Notes: generated by a model from the sequence alone, not told the origin. DNA of 64,000 nt from Cannabis sativa (GCF_029168945.1 NC_083607.1:11488001-11552000), one strand, 5' to 3'. Shown: positions 51,201 to 56,006, counted from the stretch's first letter. Program-made: numbers and translations.

Positions 51201-53259
51201 TCGTATCCGCTATTTCAGTGTGTCCAAGTAAGTTATTTATCTATCATAAATATATTGTGAATTCATATATAGTCAGATTTATTCTATGGTTTTTATTGGA
51301 ATGCCCTTTATTGAACATGGATTTGTTTTCTACAATTTCCAGGTTCCAAATCCCATTGTGAAGGTGATAATTATGAAAATAAAGAATGCAATATTTTGAG
51401 TTTAAAACAAGTTTTTCTTTGTTCTTTTTATGGTTATATAGTTTCCATTATTTGTTTATTGTACTTTTTGTAGAACCTAACTCACCAAATAGAATATCTA
51501 TAGTGGTTGGCATTTCCATTTCTGTTTTTTGCCTAATCCTGCTAATAATTGGTATCATCACTTGGAAAAGATACCAAAACAACAAACATGCAAAGGAAAC
51601 ATCAAGTAAGTGAAGTTTCACTTTTGCTTGATTATCCTATTCGAAAGACAAATTAAAACACTAACTGATTATTCCACATGTTTACAGAGCTTTCCGGCAT
51701 GGAGTTAATAACAGGTTCATTTACTTTGAGACAATTAAGAGCTGCCACTGATGATTTTCATTCTGATAACATACTTGGAAAAGGTGGTTTTGGAAGTGTT
51801 TATAAGGTGTGATACATTATACATTCCCCAATATTAGATAGTTTATGTTGAGCTTAATTAATTGAGATTTAATTCACATAAATTTGAATTGTGTGTTACT
51901 ATGTAGGGTCATTTATCAGATGGTACAGTTATTGCAGTGAAGCAACTGTCTTCAAAGTCAAGACAAGGCAATCGTGAATTCATTACTGAGATAGGCATGA
52001 TATCTGGTTTGCAACATCCAAATTTAGTCAAGCTTTATGGCTGTTGTATAGAAGGAAATCAATTATTACTAGTATACGAGTACATGGAAAATAATAATCT
52101 TGGGCATGCACTCTTTGGTAAATTAAGTTATCATTTACTTTGATAGATTTGTACCTACAAAACTTTTTGGTAAACTAAGTAGTTATCATTTGAATGTGAA
52201 GGTAAGAGTGGTTTGAAACTGGATTGGTCAACGAGGTTTAACATATGTGTTGGAATAGCCAAAGGCCTTTTGTTCCTTCATGAAGGGTCACCTCTGAAGA
52301 TTGTTCATAGAGACATTAAGGCAACAAATGTGTTACTTGATAGAGATCTTAATGCTAAGATTTCAGATTTTGGATTGGCTAAGCTTCATGAAGAGGATGA
52401 CAGCCACATTAGCACTCGAATTGCTGGAACCATGTAAGTAAATTTTACAAAAATTCAATATCTTATTGTACATTAATGATCAAAAAGGTATATAATTTAA
52501 CCTTGAAACATTTATTTGAATGATGTGTCAGAGGATACATGGCTCCAGAATATGCATTATGGGGTTATTTGACTGAAAAGGCAGATGTTTATAGCTTTGG
52601 TGTAGTTGCTTTAGAAATTGTTAGTGGGAAGAGCAATACAAACTACAAACCTGAAAATGAATGTGTTTGTCTTCTTGATTATGTAAGGAGAATGTATCTT
52701 ACGTTACTTCTTTAATATATTAAATTTTTATGAATATTTGGTGGGGTGTTCTTGAATATAGTTCATTCATTTACAGGCATTCGCTTTGCAACGAAAGGAA
52801 GACTTACTGGTGCTAATAGATCCGAATTTGGAGAGTAATTTTAACAAGGAAGAGGCTGAAAGAGTTCTTAAACTGGCTCTTTTATGCACCAATGCATCTC
52901 CAACGCTAAGGCCTACAATGTCAGAAGTGGTTGGTATGCTTGAGGAACAAACTGCTATTACTAATGTGGTTTCTGATCCTGATATATTTCGTGTTGATTT
53001 GGAAAGTGACTTGAGATTTAAATCACTCAAAAACTACTATCAACAAGTTCAAAGGAAGAATTCTTCTGAAATCCAAGGTTCTAGTTCTTTCAACCAAAGA
53101 TTTAGTGAACCTTCTACAAGTAGTTCTGCTCATGATCTCTACCAAGTCAATCCTGCATCCTTATCTCTTCATGATCTATATGAAATCAATCCTGATTCCA
53201 TGAACAACAGTGACATTTCTTCTTTGGTTTCGGGTCATAGTTCATCAGCTTGGCATTAA
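6551..53259 (+). CDS. LRR-malectin receptor-like Ser/Thr kinase (LRR-RLK VIII-2 type), 25 exons
   Basis: This is a plasma-membrane receptor kinase of 1035 residues. Exons: 6551-6659, 11821-11950, 12117-12188, 12635-12706, 12799-12870, 14565-14636, 14734-14805, 17348-17419, 17515-17589, 17682-17765, 17837-17911, 21264-21329, 21472-21543, 31937-31993, 37664-37708, 37834-37871, 50478-50851, 51026-51227, 51343-51363, 51474-51605, 51688-51806, 51907-52117, 52202-52433, 52532-52682, 52777-53259. All introns are GT-AG. Phases match at every junction and the sum is 3108 nt with no internal stop. The domain order and 72-nt LRR exons are those of subfamily VIII-2. I cannot assign an orthologue or a ligand. 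Intron lengths (5.2, 10.4, 5.7 and 12.6 kb for introns 1, 13, 14 and 16) are due to transposons. Expression is not shown by the sequence. Confidence 0.9.
7590..7630 (+). repeat. (TTA)n microsatellite in intron 1
   Basis: An uninterrupted run of TTA trinucleotides just upstream of the hAT-like element. Confidence 0.9.
7647..8470. mobile_element. Non-autonomous hAT-like element in intron 1
   Basis: The left end is TAGTGCTGTAAGTTCGTG. The right end read inward is TAGTATTGTAAGTACGGG, giving imperfect terminal inverted repeats. A perfect 8-bp duplication, GTTGTGAG, flanks it (7639-7646, 8471-8478), which points to hAT. The 824-bp element has no transposase. Its terminal zones are dotted with GTGTCGTG-type words, which could be subterminal transposase-binding repeats. 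The middle is AT-rich. Confidence 0.8.
8479..9420. other. Intron 1 sequence, probable LTR-like remnant
   Basis: Non-coding. 8780-9240 contains text such as a repeated CTTCTCCCGAAG and a GGTATCAGTG word near 8913, reminiscent of a retrotransposon LTR. I found no partner copy or target duplication, so its identity is open. Confidence 0.3.
9424..10840 (-). pseudogene. Copia gag-protease remnant in intron 1
   Basis: Minus-strand pieces in broken frames. 10576-10773 is a gag N-terminus ([14 protein letters not shown]). 10010-10483 is gag (UBN2-like, [17 protein letters not shown]). 9716-9973 is the aspartic protease region, where the expected DSGC active site reads HSGCTFHM, so the catalytic Asp is lost. 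A tRNA-iMet-type primer-binding complement (GCTCTGATACCA on +) is at 10827-10838, next to the LTR. Integrase and RT are missing. Confidence 0.8.
10841..11480 (-). repeat. Probable 5' LTR of the intron 1 Copia remnant
   Basis: It begins TGTTGTGATC right beside the primer-binding site, as an LTR should (element on the minus strand). The distal end is uncertain. No second LTR copy was found, so the element is truncated. Confidence 0.5.
11821..12870 (+). CDS. Kinase gene exons 2-5: Cys-rich N-cap and first LRRs
   Basis: Exon 2 (11821-11950) encodes the N-cap, ending in a Cys-rich stretch [19 protein letters not shown]. Exons 3, 4 and 5 (12117-12188, 12635-12706, 12799-12870) are each exactly 72 nt in phase 2. 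They encode LRR units such as [31 protein letters not shown] and [15 protein letters not shown]. Exon 2 seems broken only if read in the wrong frame; the frame set by exon 1 has no stop. Confidence 0.85.
13186..14181 (-). mobile_element. Helitron-like element in intron 5 (3' end uncertain)
   Basis: The right end, TTTTAATATATAAAGA followed by T, is the same as the end of the intron 7 element. The last 150 bp or so (from about 14020) are nearly identical between them. On the minus strand this end starts TCTTTATATATTAAAA, as Helitron 5' ends do. A hairpin-like TTACGTGCCAAGCAACGT lies near 13214-13231, with CTAG at 13186-13189 further out than usual. The 3' boundary is therefore a guess. Confidence 0.4.
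13646..13719 (+). repeat. Tandem duplication of about 36 bp with a nearby inverted copy
   Basis: Two head-to-tail copies contain CTTCTTCTAACCCGATAGCA and end in GAGTTGCCCC. The text GAGTTGCCCCTTCTGTAATTA at the end recurs inverted near 13824-13846, making an imperfect hairpin of about 20 bp per arm with a loop of about 90 bp. It lies inside the intron 5 Helitron-like element. Confidence 0.75.
14565..14805 (+). CDS. Kinase gene exons 6-7: LRR units
   Basis: Two 72-nt phase-2 exons (14565-14636, 14734-14805) encode canonical LRRs, [17 protein letters not shown] and [18 protein letters not shown]. They are separated by a 97-bp intron. Transposon-expanded introns 5 and 7 flank them. Confidence 0.9.
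14950..17332 (-). mobile_element. Helitron-like element(s) filling intron 7
   Basis: Read on the minus strand, the 5' end is TCTTTATATATTAAAAG (at 17332). The 3' end is a perfect hairpin TTACGTGGC-tc-GCCACGTAA (14961-14980), then 7 nt, then CTAG (14950-14953). It sits between A (14949) and T (17333), as Helitrons do. A second 3'-end-like signal lies inside: hairpin ACGTGC-att-GCACGT (16475-16489) with CTAA 9 nt beyond (complement at 16462-16465). Two elements may therefore be nested or sharing ends. No helicase is encoded. Confidence 0.6.
15142..15530 (+). repeat. 127-bp minisatellite, three copies
   Basis: A 127-bp unit, recognisable by TTATGAATTTATTGAAATG at 15154, 15281 and 15408, repeats about three times with few differences. 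A shorter partial repeat (GTTGTTAATGAAATTAGT and TTTCTAGAAAAAA blocks) continues to about 15640. Minisatellites are common inside non-autonomous Helitrons, which agrees with its location. Confidence 0.85.
17348..17911 (+). CDS. Kinase gene exons 8-11: LRR units and inter-repeat segment
   Basis: Exons 17348-17419 (72 nt), 17515-17589 (75 nt, one codon longer than the norm), 17682-17765 (84 nt) and 17837-17911 (75 nt). They encode [35 protein letters not shown], a less regular segment [15 protein letters not shown], and [14 protein letters not shown]. The introns between them are 71-95 bp. The exon 8 acceptor lies only 15 nt from a Helitron-like terminus. Confidence 0.85.
18120..18612. mobile_element. 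Small non-autonomous hAT element in intron 11
   Basis: Terminal inverted repeats TAGGGATGCACA and, read inward from the right, TAGGAATGCACA. The flanking 8-bp duplication TTCGCAAC is perfect (18112-18119, 18613-18620). Both end regions are rich in GGGGA and TCCCC words (CGGGGAATCCCC-like), forming long subterminal inverted G/C blocks. The 200-bp middle is AT-rich. It has no coding capacity at 493 bp. Confidence 0.9.
18621..19770. other. Intron 11 AT-rich sequence
   Basis: AT-rich intron DNA with a TTA microsatellite at about 19382-19428. 18640-18730 shows a weak LINE-like resemblance on the minus strand (an [17 protein letters not shown] reading) that I could not confirm. Nothing else recognised. 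Confidence 0.4.
19780..21157. mobile_element. Mutator-like element with long inverted ends in intron 11
   Basis: The ends begin GGGTAAATGGCGGCAAAACC in both directions. The inverted repeats match well for about 200 bp and continue in degenerate form as a pyrimidine tract (20050-20118) facing a purine tract (20809-20905). A perfect 9-bp duplication, AAAATTATA, flanks it (19771-19779, 21158-21166), which is the Mutator signature. There is no transposase. The core (about 20580-20770) is strikingly GC-rich compared with the surroundings and may be a captured host segment. Confidence 0.9.
20580..20770. other. GC-rich core of the Mutator-like element, possible captured DNA
   Basis: It contains three near-copies of a unit around GCTGAGATCGAT and two copies of a unit around GGCTTGGTGGTCCTCGGCAAC. 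Open frames exist on both strands, but they are low in complexity (Gly/Ser/Pro/Arg-rich) and overlap one another. I do not call a gene. Host gene-fragment capture by a non-autonomous Mutator element (Pack-MULE) would explain the base composition, but the source is unknown. Confidence 0.45.
21264..21543 (+). CDS. Kinase gene exons 12-13: LRR units
   Basis: Exon 12 (21264-21329, 66 nt) encodes [17 protein letters not shown] and exon 13 (21472-21543, 72 nt) encodes [13 protein letters not shown]. Both keep phase 2. Exon 12 begins 106 bp after the end of a Mutator-like element. Confidence 0.85.
22014..22503. mobile_element. TIR element (MITE-like) in intron 13
   Basis: The ends are inverted: AGGTGCCGTTTGGTAGCACT on the left against ATGGCGTTTGGTAACACT read inward from the right. 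CTA on both sides is a possible 3-bp duplication, so the superfamily is not settled. Sub-ends repeat AAAACAGAAAAC-type text in inverted order. The core at 22205-22300 is a GGGTTC/GGGTCC-like hexamer stretch like that of the element at 746-1489. Confidence 0.65.
22660..23430 (-). pseudogene. Copia RT/RNase H remnant in intron 13
   Basis: The minus strand near 22725-22850 reads [18 protein letters not shown] and on to [17 protein letters not shown], the C-terminal RNase H region of Copia pol. Upstream pieces to about 23430 resemble the connecting region, but with many stops. No LTR or target site was identified. Confidence 0.75.
23431..24282. other. Intron 13 sequence, possible LTR-like piece
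   Basis: Non-coding. CCTATAAATATAGGG at 23677-23691, followed by about 100 bp of leader-like text, looks like a retrotransposon promoter. I found no repeat partner and leave it unclassified. Confidence 0.3.
24283..26610 (+). repeat. Long LTR of Gypsy-A with scattered GCGCCCAGGTTGAC motifs
   Basis: It starts TGACGTGGACATCAATG and ends TATGCCAACA. The text following the LTR, TTTTGGTACTTTCATTAAGA, resembles that following the LTR of Gypsy-C (57862 onward). An inverted relative is at 61011-63285. The LTR carries a dozen or so copies of a motif near GCGCCCAGGTTGACA, in both orientations, scattered at irregular distances. It is about 2.3 kb, long for an LTR. The retrotransposon it belonged to has no second LTR in direct orientation. 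Confidence 0.75.
26640..30515 (+). pseudogene. Gypsy-A gag remnant, split by a solo LTR
   Basis: Frames at 26769-27158 and 27017-27199 (frameshifted) hold the gag N-terminal Gln-rich coiled-coil region. 27869-28105 holds the linker ([16 protein letters not shown]). 28346-28543 holds the Retrotrans_gag core ([21 protein letters not shown]). The core resumes after the inserted LTR at 30443 as [15 protein letters not shown]. No protease, RT or integrase follows, so the element is truncated. The reading of gag rests on family resemblance. Confidence 0.75.
28549..30437 (-). mobile_element. Solo LTR nested in Gypsy-A gag
   Basis: The ends are short inverted words: CGTTGGG at left (TGTTGGG with its first base changed) and CCCAACA at right. 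A perfect 5-bp duplication, GTAGA, brackets it (28544-28548, 30438-30442). The gag frame interrupted at the left is taken up again immediately at the right. The minus-strand start TGTTGGGTTTTGTGCCCTAA is typical of large Copia LTRs, so the minus orientation is likely. It is 1889 bp with no internal region, hence a solo LTR left by recombination. Confidence 0.85.
30516..31128. mobile_element. Repeat-rich remnants ending in a CACTA-like terminus
   Basis: 30520-31055 is full of GGTTTGGTTTGG and ACCAAACCAAACC words in both orientations, as in degenerate TIR elements; the boundaries are unclear. The text to 31128 ends TTTTTTATAGTG, that is CACTATAAAAAATTAC read inward. Paired inner words AGTTGTGACTAAAAAATTGTCACTAAAA precede it, consistent with a CACTA (En/Spm) terminus. 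The opposite end was not found. Confidence 0.4.
31129..31936. other. Intron 13 distal part, unrecognised
   Basis: A Lys/Arg/Gln-rich open frame at 31127-31447 includes two near-repeats of GACAAGACTACAATA. It is not a recognisable protein. The rest is AT-rich, ending in the polypyrimidine tract of exon 14. Confidence 0.4.
31937..31993 (+). CDS. Kinase gene exon 14: last LRR segment
   Basis: A 57-nt exon after a T-rich acceptor (TTTTTTTTTTCAG). It encodes [18 protein letters not shown], the usual last repeat and the start of the Cys-containing linker before malectin. Introns of 10.4 kb and 5.7 kb isolate it. Confidence 0.85.
32434..32661 (-). repeat. Copia-1 3' LTR
   Basis: 228 bp, TGTAGAAGC to GCTAACA on the + strand. 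It lacks the 11-bp segment present in the 5' LTR. Confidence 0.95.
32652..37149 (-). pseudogene. Copia-1 gag-pol, broken by stops and a frameshift
   Basis: From Met at 37149 the frame encodes gag ([14 protein letters not shown]), then meets an in-frame TAG at 36667-36669. The same frame continues at 36504-33973 with the zinc knuckle [14 protein letters not shown], protease DTGATNH, the integrase region ([19 protein letters not shown]) and the start of RT, ending in TAA. It resumes at 33882-33679 ([10 protein letters not shown]) to a TGA. A frameshift then disrupts the YVDD box. 33650-32652 carries the rest of RT and RNase H ([18 protein letters not shown]). It is non-functional as read. Confidence 0.92.
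37181..37419 (-). repeat. Copia-1 5' LTR
   Basis: 239 bp. It matches the other LTR apart from eight substitutions and 11 extra bases within AACAGAAAAGTAACAGAATG. Confidence 0.95.
37664..37871 (+). CDS. Kinase gene exons 15-16: linker before the malectin domain
   Basis: Exon 15 (37664-37708, 45 nt) encodes [14 protein letters not shown]. Exon 16 (37834-37871, 38 nt) encodes [12 protein letters not shown], the two-Cys linker typical of the family just before the malectin domain. Exon 16 shifts the phase from 2 to 1, which matches exon 17. Confidence 0.8.
37872..38881. other. Intron 16 proximal part
   Basis: AT-rich intron DNA with no supported gene. A frame at 37912-38163 is unrecognised. 38330-38395 has A-box- and B-box-like words in opposite orientations (see rejected items). 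Confidence 0.45.
38887..39074 (+). repeat. Copia-2 5' LTR
   Basis: 188 bp, TGTTAGAG to CTCTTACA. TATAAATACACC near 38988 is a good TATA box. Confidence 0.95.
39088..43354 (+). pseudogene. Copia-2 gag-pol, broken by three stops and a frameshift
   Basis: Gag runs from Met 39088 ([18 protein letters not shown]) to TAA at 39898. In the same frame follow the zinc knuckle [14 protein letters not shown] and protease [10 protein letters not shown]. Then come a TAG at 40810-40812 in the integrase core and integrase to 41565. A frameshift before 41636 precedes RT with [10 protein letters not shown] and an intact [13 protein letters not shown] at 42464-42466 is followed by the RT end and RNase H ([10 protein letters not shown]), to a stop at 43352-43354. 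TAG lies where Copia integrases usually have Trp, and TGA where an Arg codon would fit. Both are C-to-T type changes. Confidence 0.92.
43368..43555 (+). repeat. Copia-2 3' LTR
   Basis: 188 bp. It differs from the 5' LTR at three positions (C to T three times on the + strand or the reverse). Confidence 0.95.
43880..45280 (+). repeat. Imperfect tandem duplication in intron 16, period roughly 0.65-0.8 kb
   Basis: Several marker words occur twice in the same order. They include ATTTAATACAATCGAAG (44017, 44665), AAAGTATATTAGTGGTGTC and AAAGGTATTAGTGGTGTC (44100, 44810), AAAGATAGCATTTTATAT and AAAGATAGTATTTTATAT (44301, 45080), and a CAAGAAATCATC block (44419, 45183). A shared downstream block, ACCATGATAGAAC at 44537, continues for the second copy only beyond Copia-3, at 50326. 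Copia-3 therefore landed in the second copy. Confidence 0.7.
45285..45515 (-). repeat. Copia-3 3' LTR
   Basis: 231 bp, reading TGTTGCAG to CTTGTTA on the + strand. Confidence 0.95.
45513..49292 (-). CDS. Copia-3 gag C-terminus and complete pol, one open frame of 1259 codons
   Basis: It starts at the first Met after an in-frame stop in gag and runs uninterrupted to a TAA formed by the first bases of the 3' LTR. In order: end of gag, zinc knuckle [14 protein letters not shown], protease [10 protein letters not shown], pre-integrase WHKRLGHLS, and integrase ([28 protein letters not shown]). RT follows with [10 protein letters not shown] and YVDDIILAG, then RNase H with [12 protein letters not shown] and [13 protein letters not shown]. 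All catalytic motifs are intact. This is the best-preserved retrotransposon in the window, spoiled only by the upstream gag stop. Confidence 0.95.
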   Translation of the reverse strand: MEYIMSFLMGLSDLYAQVRGNILVMDPLPEINRVFLLVTQEENQRRGQGSTTDRNSNMAFAFQGEKASSKGDTQGPPKTQQPKRGRPFCTHCNMHGHTIEKCYKIHGYPPRYNKGGKSKDAAANQFQTSNETGSGPSESNTLLPQRTANQYQQLLNLLGAQTVNPPATDPSTSNGNSGIILTNYAMLSKEKSWIIDSGATRHICSDLNLFQSVHFIVETKLILPNNNSLLVYRSGNIKMNNHLILHDVLYVPCFHYNIISVSCLTKGDNYSLKFFADNFYLQDTHTKLMIGKGESANGLYILDTTPVLIKAFASAETWHKRLGHLSNKCLHLLQDSLNCKTKDLHSIEPCYICPLAKQRKLPFPNKNNFTNHCFDLIHCDIWGPYHVTSHSSHRYFLTLVDDHSRFTWIYLLKQKSDVISIIHDFLAYIQTQYNCVFKRFRSDNAPELAFKDLFSKNGISHDFTCIETPEQNAVAERKHQHLLNVARDLYFQSKVPIQYWTECLMTAVFLINRTPTPKLKNKTPYEILLGKPPDYSHLKCFGCLAFASSISSHRTKFAPRARTCVFIGYPRGIKGYKLYDINTKQVFISRNVIFHENVFPFHKLNLQNQSIDPFLPLVVPSQHITNTHIADYFPQNYNDTASNPFLQDNDNEDDNISHDTHTATQQQENTMSTPANSTPPAASQKETSTPEPIAPRRTSRVSRPPSYLQDFECYNLLQDKSTTPHPIFKFMSYAKLSKAYKAFILAVTAEFEPQNYKQATQFKQWLAAMDNELLALIINNTWTVVPLPPGKHAIGCRWVYKIKYNSDGSVERLKARLVAQGYTQQEGLDFFDTFSPVAKMVTFKLLLAIVNIKRWHTLQLDINNAFLNGDLEEEVYVQLPQGYKVPSNVTGSNFVCKLNQSIYGLRQSSRQWYKKLTDALIQEGFTQSHADYTLFTRGSHTTFVALLVYVDDIILAGPNINILQQLQTSLQARFKLKTLGPLKYFLGFEITRAQYGLFLSQRKYTLQLLADTGYTSSKPAKAPMDPRIRLTDQEGDVLDNPSHYRQLIGRLLYLTLSRPDITFAVNTLSQFMSSPRTSHLTALHHLLRYLKGTPGQGILYSSSSSLHLRGFSDSDWATCPITRRSTTGFCIFLGDCLISWKTKKQPTVSKSSAEAEYRTLAATTSELTWLQYLLKDFQIPQSTPAFIYCDNKSAIHIADNPTFHERTKHIELDCHFIREKIAQSVIHLIPVSSNLQLADAFTKALPIHDIYGPSLGGGG
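49320..49937 (-). pseudogene. Copia-3 gag N-terminal part, ended by a premature TGA
   Basis: Met at 49937 is the natural start just after the primer-binding site and leader. It encodes a gag ([21 protein letters not shown]2-type text to [10 protein letters not shown]), then TGA at 49320-49322. The pol frame is in the same register, 645 nt apart from Met to Met, so a single codon separates it from a full-length gag-pol. The stop falls inside gag, not at a domain junction, which argues for simple mutation. Confidence 0.9.
50095..50325 (-). repeat. Copia-3 5' LTR
   Basis: 231 bp, TGTTGCGG to CTTGTTA on the + strand. Most differences from the other LTR are near its TGTTGC end. Confidence 0.95.
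50478..51363 (+). CDS. Kinase gene exons 17-19: malectin domain
   Basis: Exons 50478-50851, 51026-51227 and 51343-51363. The domain opens with the family signature [13 protein letters not shown], has [23 protein letters not shown] at its centre (listed here as a region, from about 50773), and closes with [15 protein letters not shown]. Malectin domains in plant RLKs bind cell-wall or other carbohydrate ligands. The actual ligand here is unknown. Confidence 0.9.
51474..51605 (+). CDS. Kinase gene exon 20: transmembrane helix
   Basis: It encodes a single hydrophobic helix ([18 protein letters not shown] and on to GIIT), followed by a basic stop-transfer stretch, [11 protein letters not shown]. 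This places the LRR and malectin parts outside and the kinase inside the cell. Confidence 0.9.
51688..53259 (+). CDS. Kinase gene exons 21-25: Ser/Thr kinase domain and tail
   Basis: Kinase motifs are present in order. They are the glycine loop [10 protein letters not shown] (exon 21), the VAVK-type lysine in VIAVKQL and the helix-C glutamate in FITEIGMIS (exon 22), the catalytic loop [12 protein letters not shown] and DFGLAKL (exon 23), and GYMAPEYA plus DVYSFGVV (exon 24). The invariant subdomain XI arginine is in LRPTMSEVV (exon 25). The HRD arginine marks an RD kinase. The tail of about 100 residues is Ser-rich and holds two similar HDLYxxNP motifs. Stop TAA at 53257-53259. Confidence 0.92.
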
Positions 53260-54100
53260 GTTCTTGAGATGGCATCACTTGAACCATGCTATAGTTTCTT
53301 AGTTTAATAAGGTGATGAGTCTTTTTTTTCCTGTAAGGATATCCAAACCATGCGTTATAATAATGACACTAAGGCAAGTCTTTTTGTAAGGTGTGTATTT
53401 TATTGTAAAGAGAGTAAGGAAACATTGACATACTTTGCTCTATTGAATGATATATACCGCTTTGATCACTATGTTGATTGACGTGATTCCTCTAGGAATG
53501 CTAAGGAAATATCCAAACCAATCTAATCTGAAATGTGTAGAGATTCACACTTCCATAGAAAAATAACTAATTTAACTAATTTTTCTTTGAGCAAAGTCTC
53601 CACCTCAACTTAATTATCAGGACCTCCAGAAACATATAAGAGCATTCATACTCGTGGACCAAGGATACTCGCTGATGATGCTTCCAGATAGGAAATAGCC
53701 TACTGAGGTCGACTATCCGGGTCTACCAATCTAGGAGAGATATTTAGCCAGATGGAACTCTTTTCTAGGCAAGGACTAGTTATCCTGAAGACTGAACCTA
53801 GAGTGGACATGATAATCATCTGGGAACTCCCATCCGGACTCGACTATCAATCGACAAGACACCTTCCGGGATGGACAAGTAAGTTGTCTAGGAACAAGGT
53901 CCGGGAGACACCTAACCTTCCAAGGATGACTTTCCAGGAATGATATAGGAGACTTTTTTATTTGGAGGAACTATACCTCAAATTCCACCTAGTTACTTCA
54001 AATTAAAAGAACGTCAATAATGAAGAAAGAATGCAATTCTCCATTTTCCTTTTTCATAGGTCAGACCATAATCTCATGTGCCCTTCAAATATCTCAATAA
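53260..54100. other. Kinase 3' UTR and degenerate repeat sequence
   Basis: About 53260-53470 is probably the 3' UTR of the kinase gene (AT-rich, AATAATG near 53358). 53600-53990 looks like foreign repeat text (GACTATCCGGG, TTCCGGGATGGACAAG), perhaps an LTR fragment, with no partner in the window. No gene is supported. Confidence 0.4.
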
Positions 54101-54480
54101 CTATTTAACGACTTTCCAATGTTCCAATTCCGAATTGGACATGAACCGGCTTAGGATGCTTAAAGTGTGAGCTATGTCTGGTCTCGTGCTCACCATCACA
54201 TACATTAAACATCCTAAAACCACTGCATAGGGTACATCCTTCATTTCTTCTTTCTCTTTCGTATTGTTAGGACATTGTTCCTTTAACAAAACAATCTGTC
54301 TCCTTAACGGAACGGATGTACTCTTTGTGTCTTCCATGTTGAACTTCTGAATAATTTTCTTGATGTACCCGGACTGCTTTATGCTAATAGTCCCTTCCTT
54401 CCGTTTCTAAGAGACTTCGATACCAAGTATCTTTTGAACTGGTCCAAGTTCTTTCATCTCAAATTTAAAATAAGGAAAGT
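54101..54480 (-). pseudogene. Copia RT fragment related to the 4330-5465 remnant
   Basis: The minus strand reads DTKSTSVPLRRQIVLL, then VLGCLMYVMVSTRPDIAHTL, matching the same stretch in the 4875-5465 remnant with scattered changes. Weaker upstream text continues to about 54480. It is a broken piece of one Copia lineage. Confidence 0.8.
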
Positions 54481-54549
54481 AAAAATTTGAAATTTATGAT
54501 GCAGGAAATAACATTTCAGATCCGAAACGCGTAAAATTGAAGCATGATC

Positions 54550-54803
54550 ATGAGAATTGCCTACGGTTTAAAACCGTCGGCAATACTACAAGCGATGGCC
54601 TATGTTATTGCCAACAGTTTTAAACCGTAGGCCATTCCATTTTAAGGCACGTTTAAAAACCGTCATCTATACCTTTCGTCAGTTTAAAACCGTCGGGAAT
54701 ATCCTATTTTTCTAGACGGTTTTAAACACTCAATTTTTTTAGCGACGGTTCCCCAAAAAAGTGTTTTTAAAACCGTCGCGAATACTCTTTTTTATAGTAG
54801 TGA
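54550..54803. mobile_element. CACTA transposon terminus with subterminal repeats
   Basis: The right end is TTTTTTATAGTAGTG, i.e. CACTACTATAAAAAA read inward, the CACTA (En/Spm) terminal motif. At least six copies of GGTTTAAAACCGTCGG-like words in both orientations (54561, 54615, 54650, 54690, 54715, 54765 or so) are subterminal repeats of the type bound by CACTA transposase. The other end is missing, so this is a fragment. Confidence 0.75.
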
Positions 54804-54965
54804 ACACACATCAAAATTAAAATTAGACAAATTAGGTATCACATTCTTATTAATTAAGAGTACACATACTTTATATTACACAATAGAATATTATAAAATT
54901 AAAACACAGTCAATAGTACATAAAAGAAGGTATTATAAACTTAAACATACATTTAATAATTAAAA

Positions 54966-55394
54966 GGCTAATTAGGATTTTTGCCCCCTGGACTTTTACA
55001 TATACTAAATCATGCCCCCTGAACTTTTAAGGTCGTTAAAAATGCCTACTGAACTTTTAAGGTCGTTAAAATGCCCCTTGAACTATTGAGATTGTTGGAT
55101 TTAAGGATTTTTTTTTTTCTAATTTTAGTAAAAAAGTCTAACATGGATGAAAGTTCAGAGGGCATAATTTAGTACATGTCAAAGTTCGAGGGGCATGATT
55201 TGGTAGATATCAAAGTTTTGGAGCATGATTTAGTACATAAATAATCTTTTAAATAGTAAAATTGAATGAAATTTGACAAAAGTCTTTAAATATAACAATT
55301 TTAATAGTTCATGGGCATTTTTAACGATCTTAAAAGTTCATGGAGCATGATTTGGTACATGTCAAAGTTCAGGGGACAAAAATCCTAATTAGCC
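54966..55394. mobile_element. Mutator-type MITE, 429 bp
   Basis: The inverted ends begin GGCTAATTAGGATTTTTG in both directions and match for roughly 55 bp (CCCCTG, then AAATCATG). A perfect 9-bp duplication, TAATTAAAA, flanks it (54957-54965, 55395-55403). The inside repeats TGAACTTTTAAGGTCGTTAA. It has no coding capacity. Confidence 0.85.
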
Positions 55395-55403
55395 TAATTA
55401 AAA

Positions 55404-55797
55404 TTAAACTCGCCAAAAACATTAACCAGAAAAAACAATAACATAAATATGAACCTTCAGAGATAAGATGTGAAACTAACTATTTAATAATGTTGAAGAC
55501 TATTTCGTAATTTACCAGAAGACTATAATTTTTGTGTTCTGATTAGAGCGAATATAATTTTACAATGTGACATCAAATTTAACGAACTCCTTAAAGATGT
55601 TCTAGCGTGCAAATCCCCATAAAAACAAATAATATTGTGCGTGCAAGTGTAACATAGTTTCATAGATATTATTAATTATTCTTCATATTTATATAAGTAT
55701 CGACCAATAAAACACACGAAATTAATTTATTTGAGGTAGAGAGTTGCATCCACGCATATTTATATAATTATTGAAATGTAAATATAATCTTCTAGTT
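55404..55797. other. Non-coding, possibly 3' flank of the SDR exon
   Basis: AT-rich; nothing recognised. As the SDR exon ends at 55798 on the minus strand, its 3' UTR would lie here. Confidence 0.45.
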
Positions 55798-56004
<207 letters not shown>

Positions 56005-56006
56005 CT

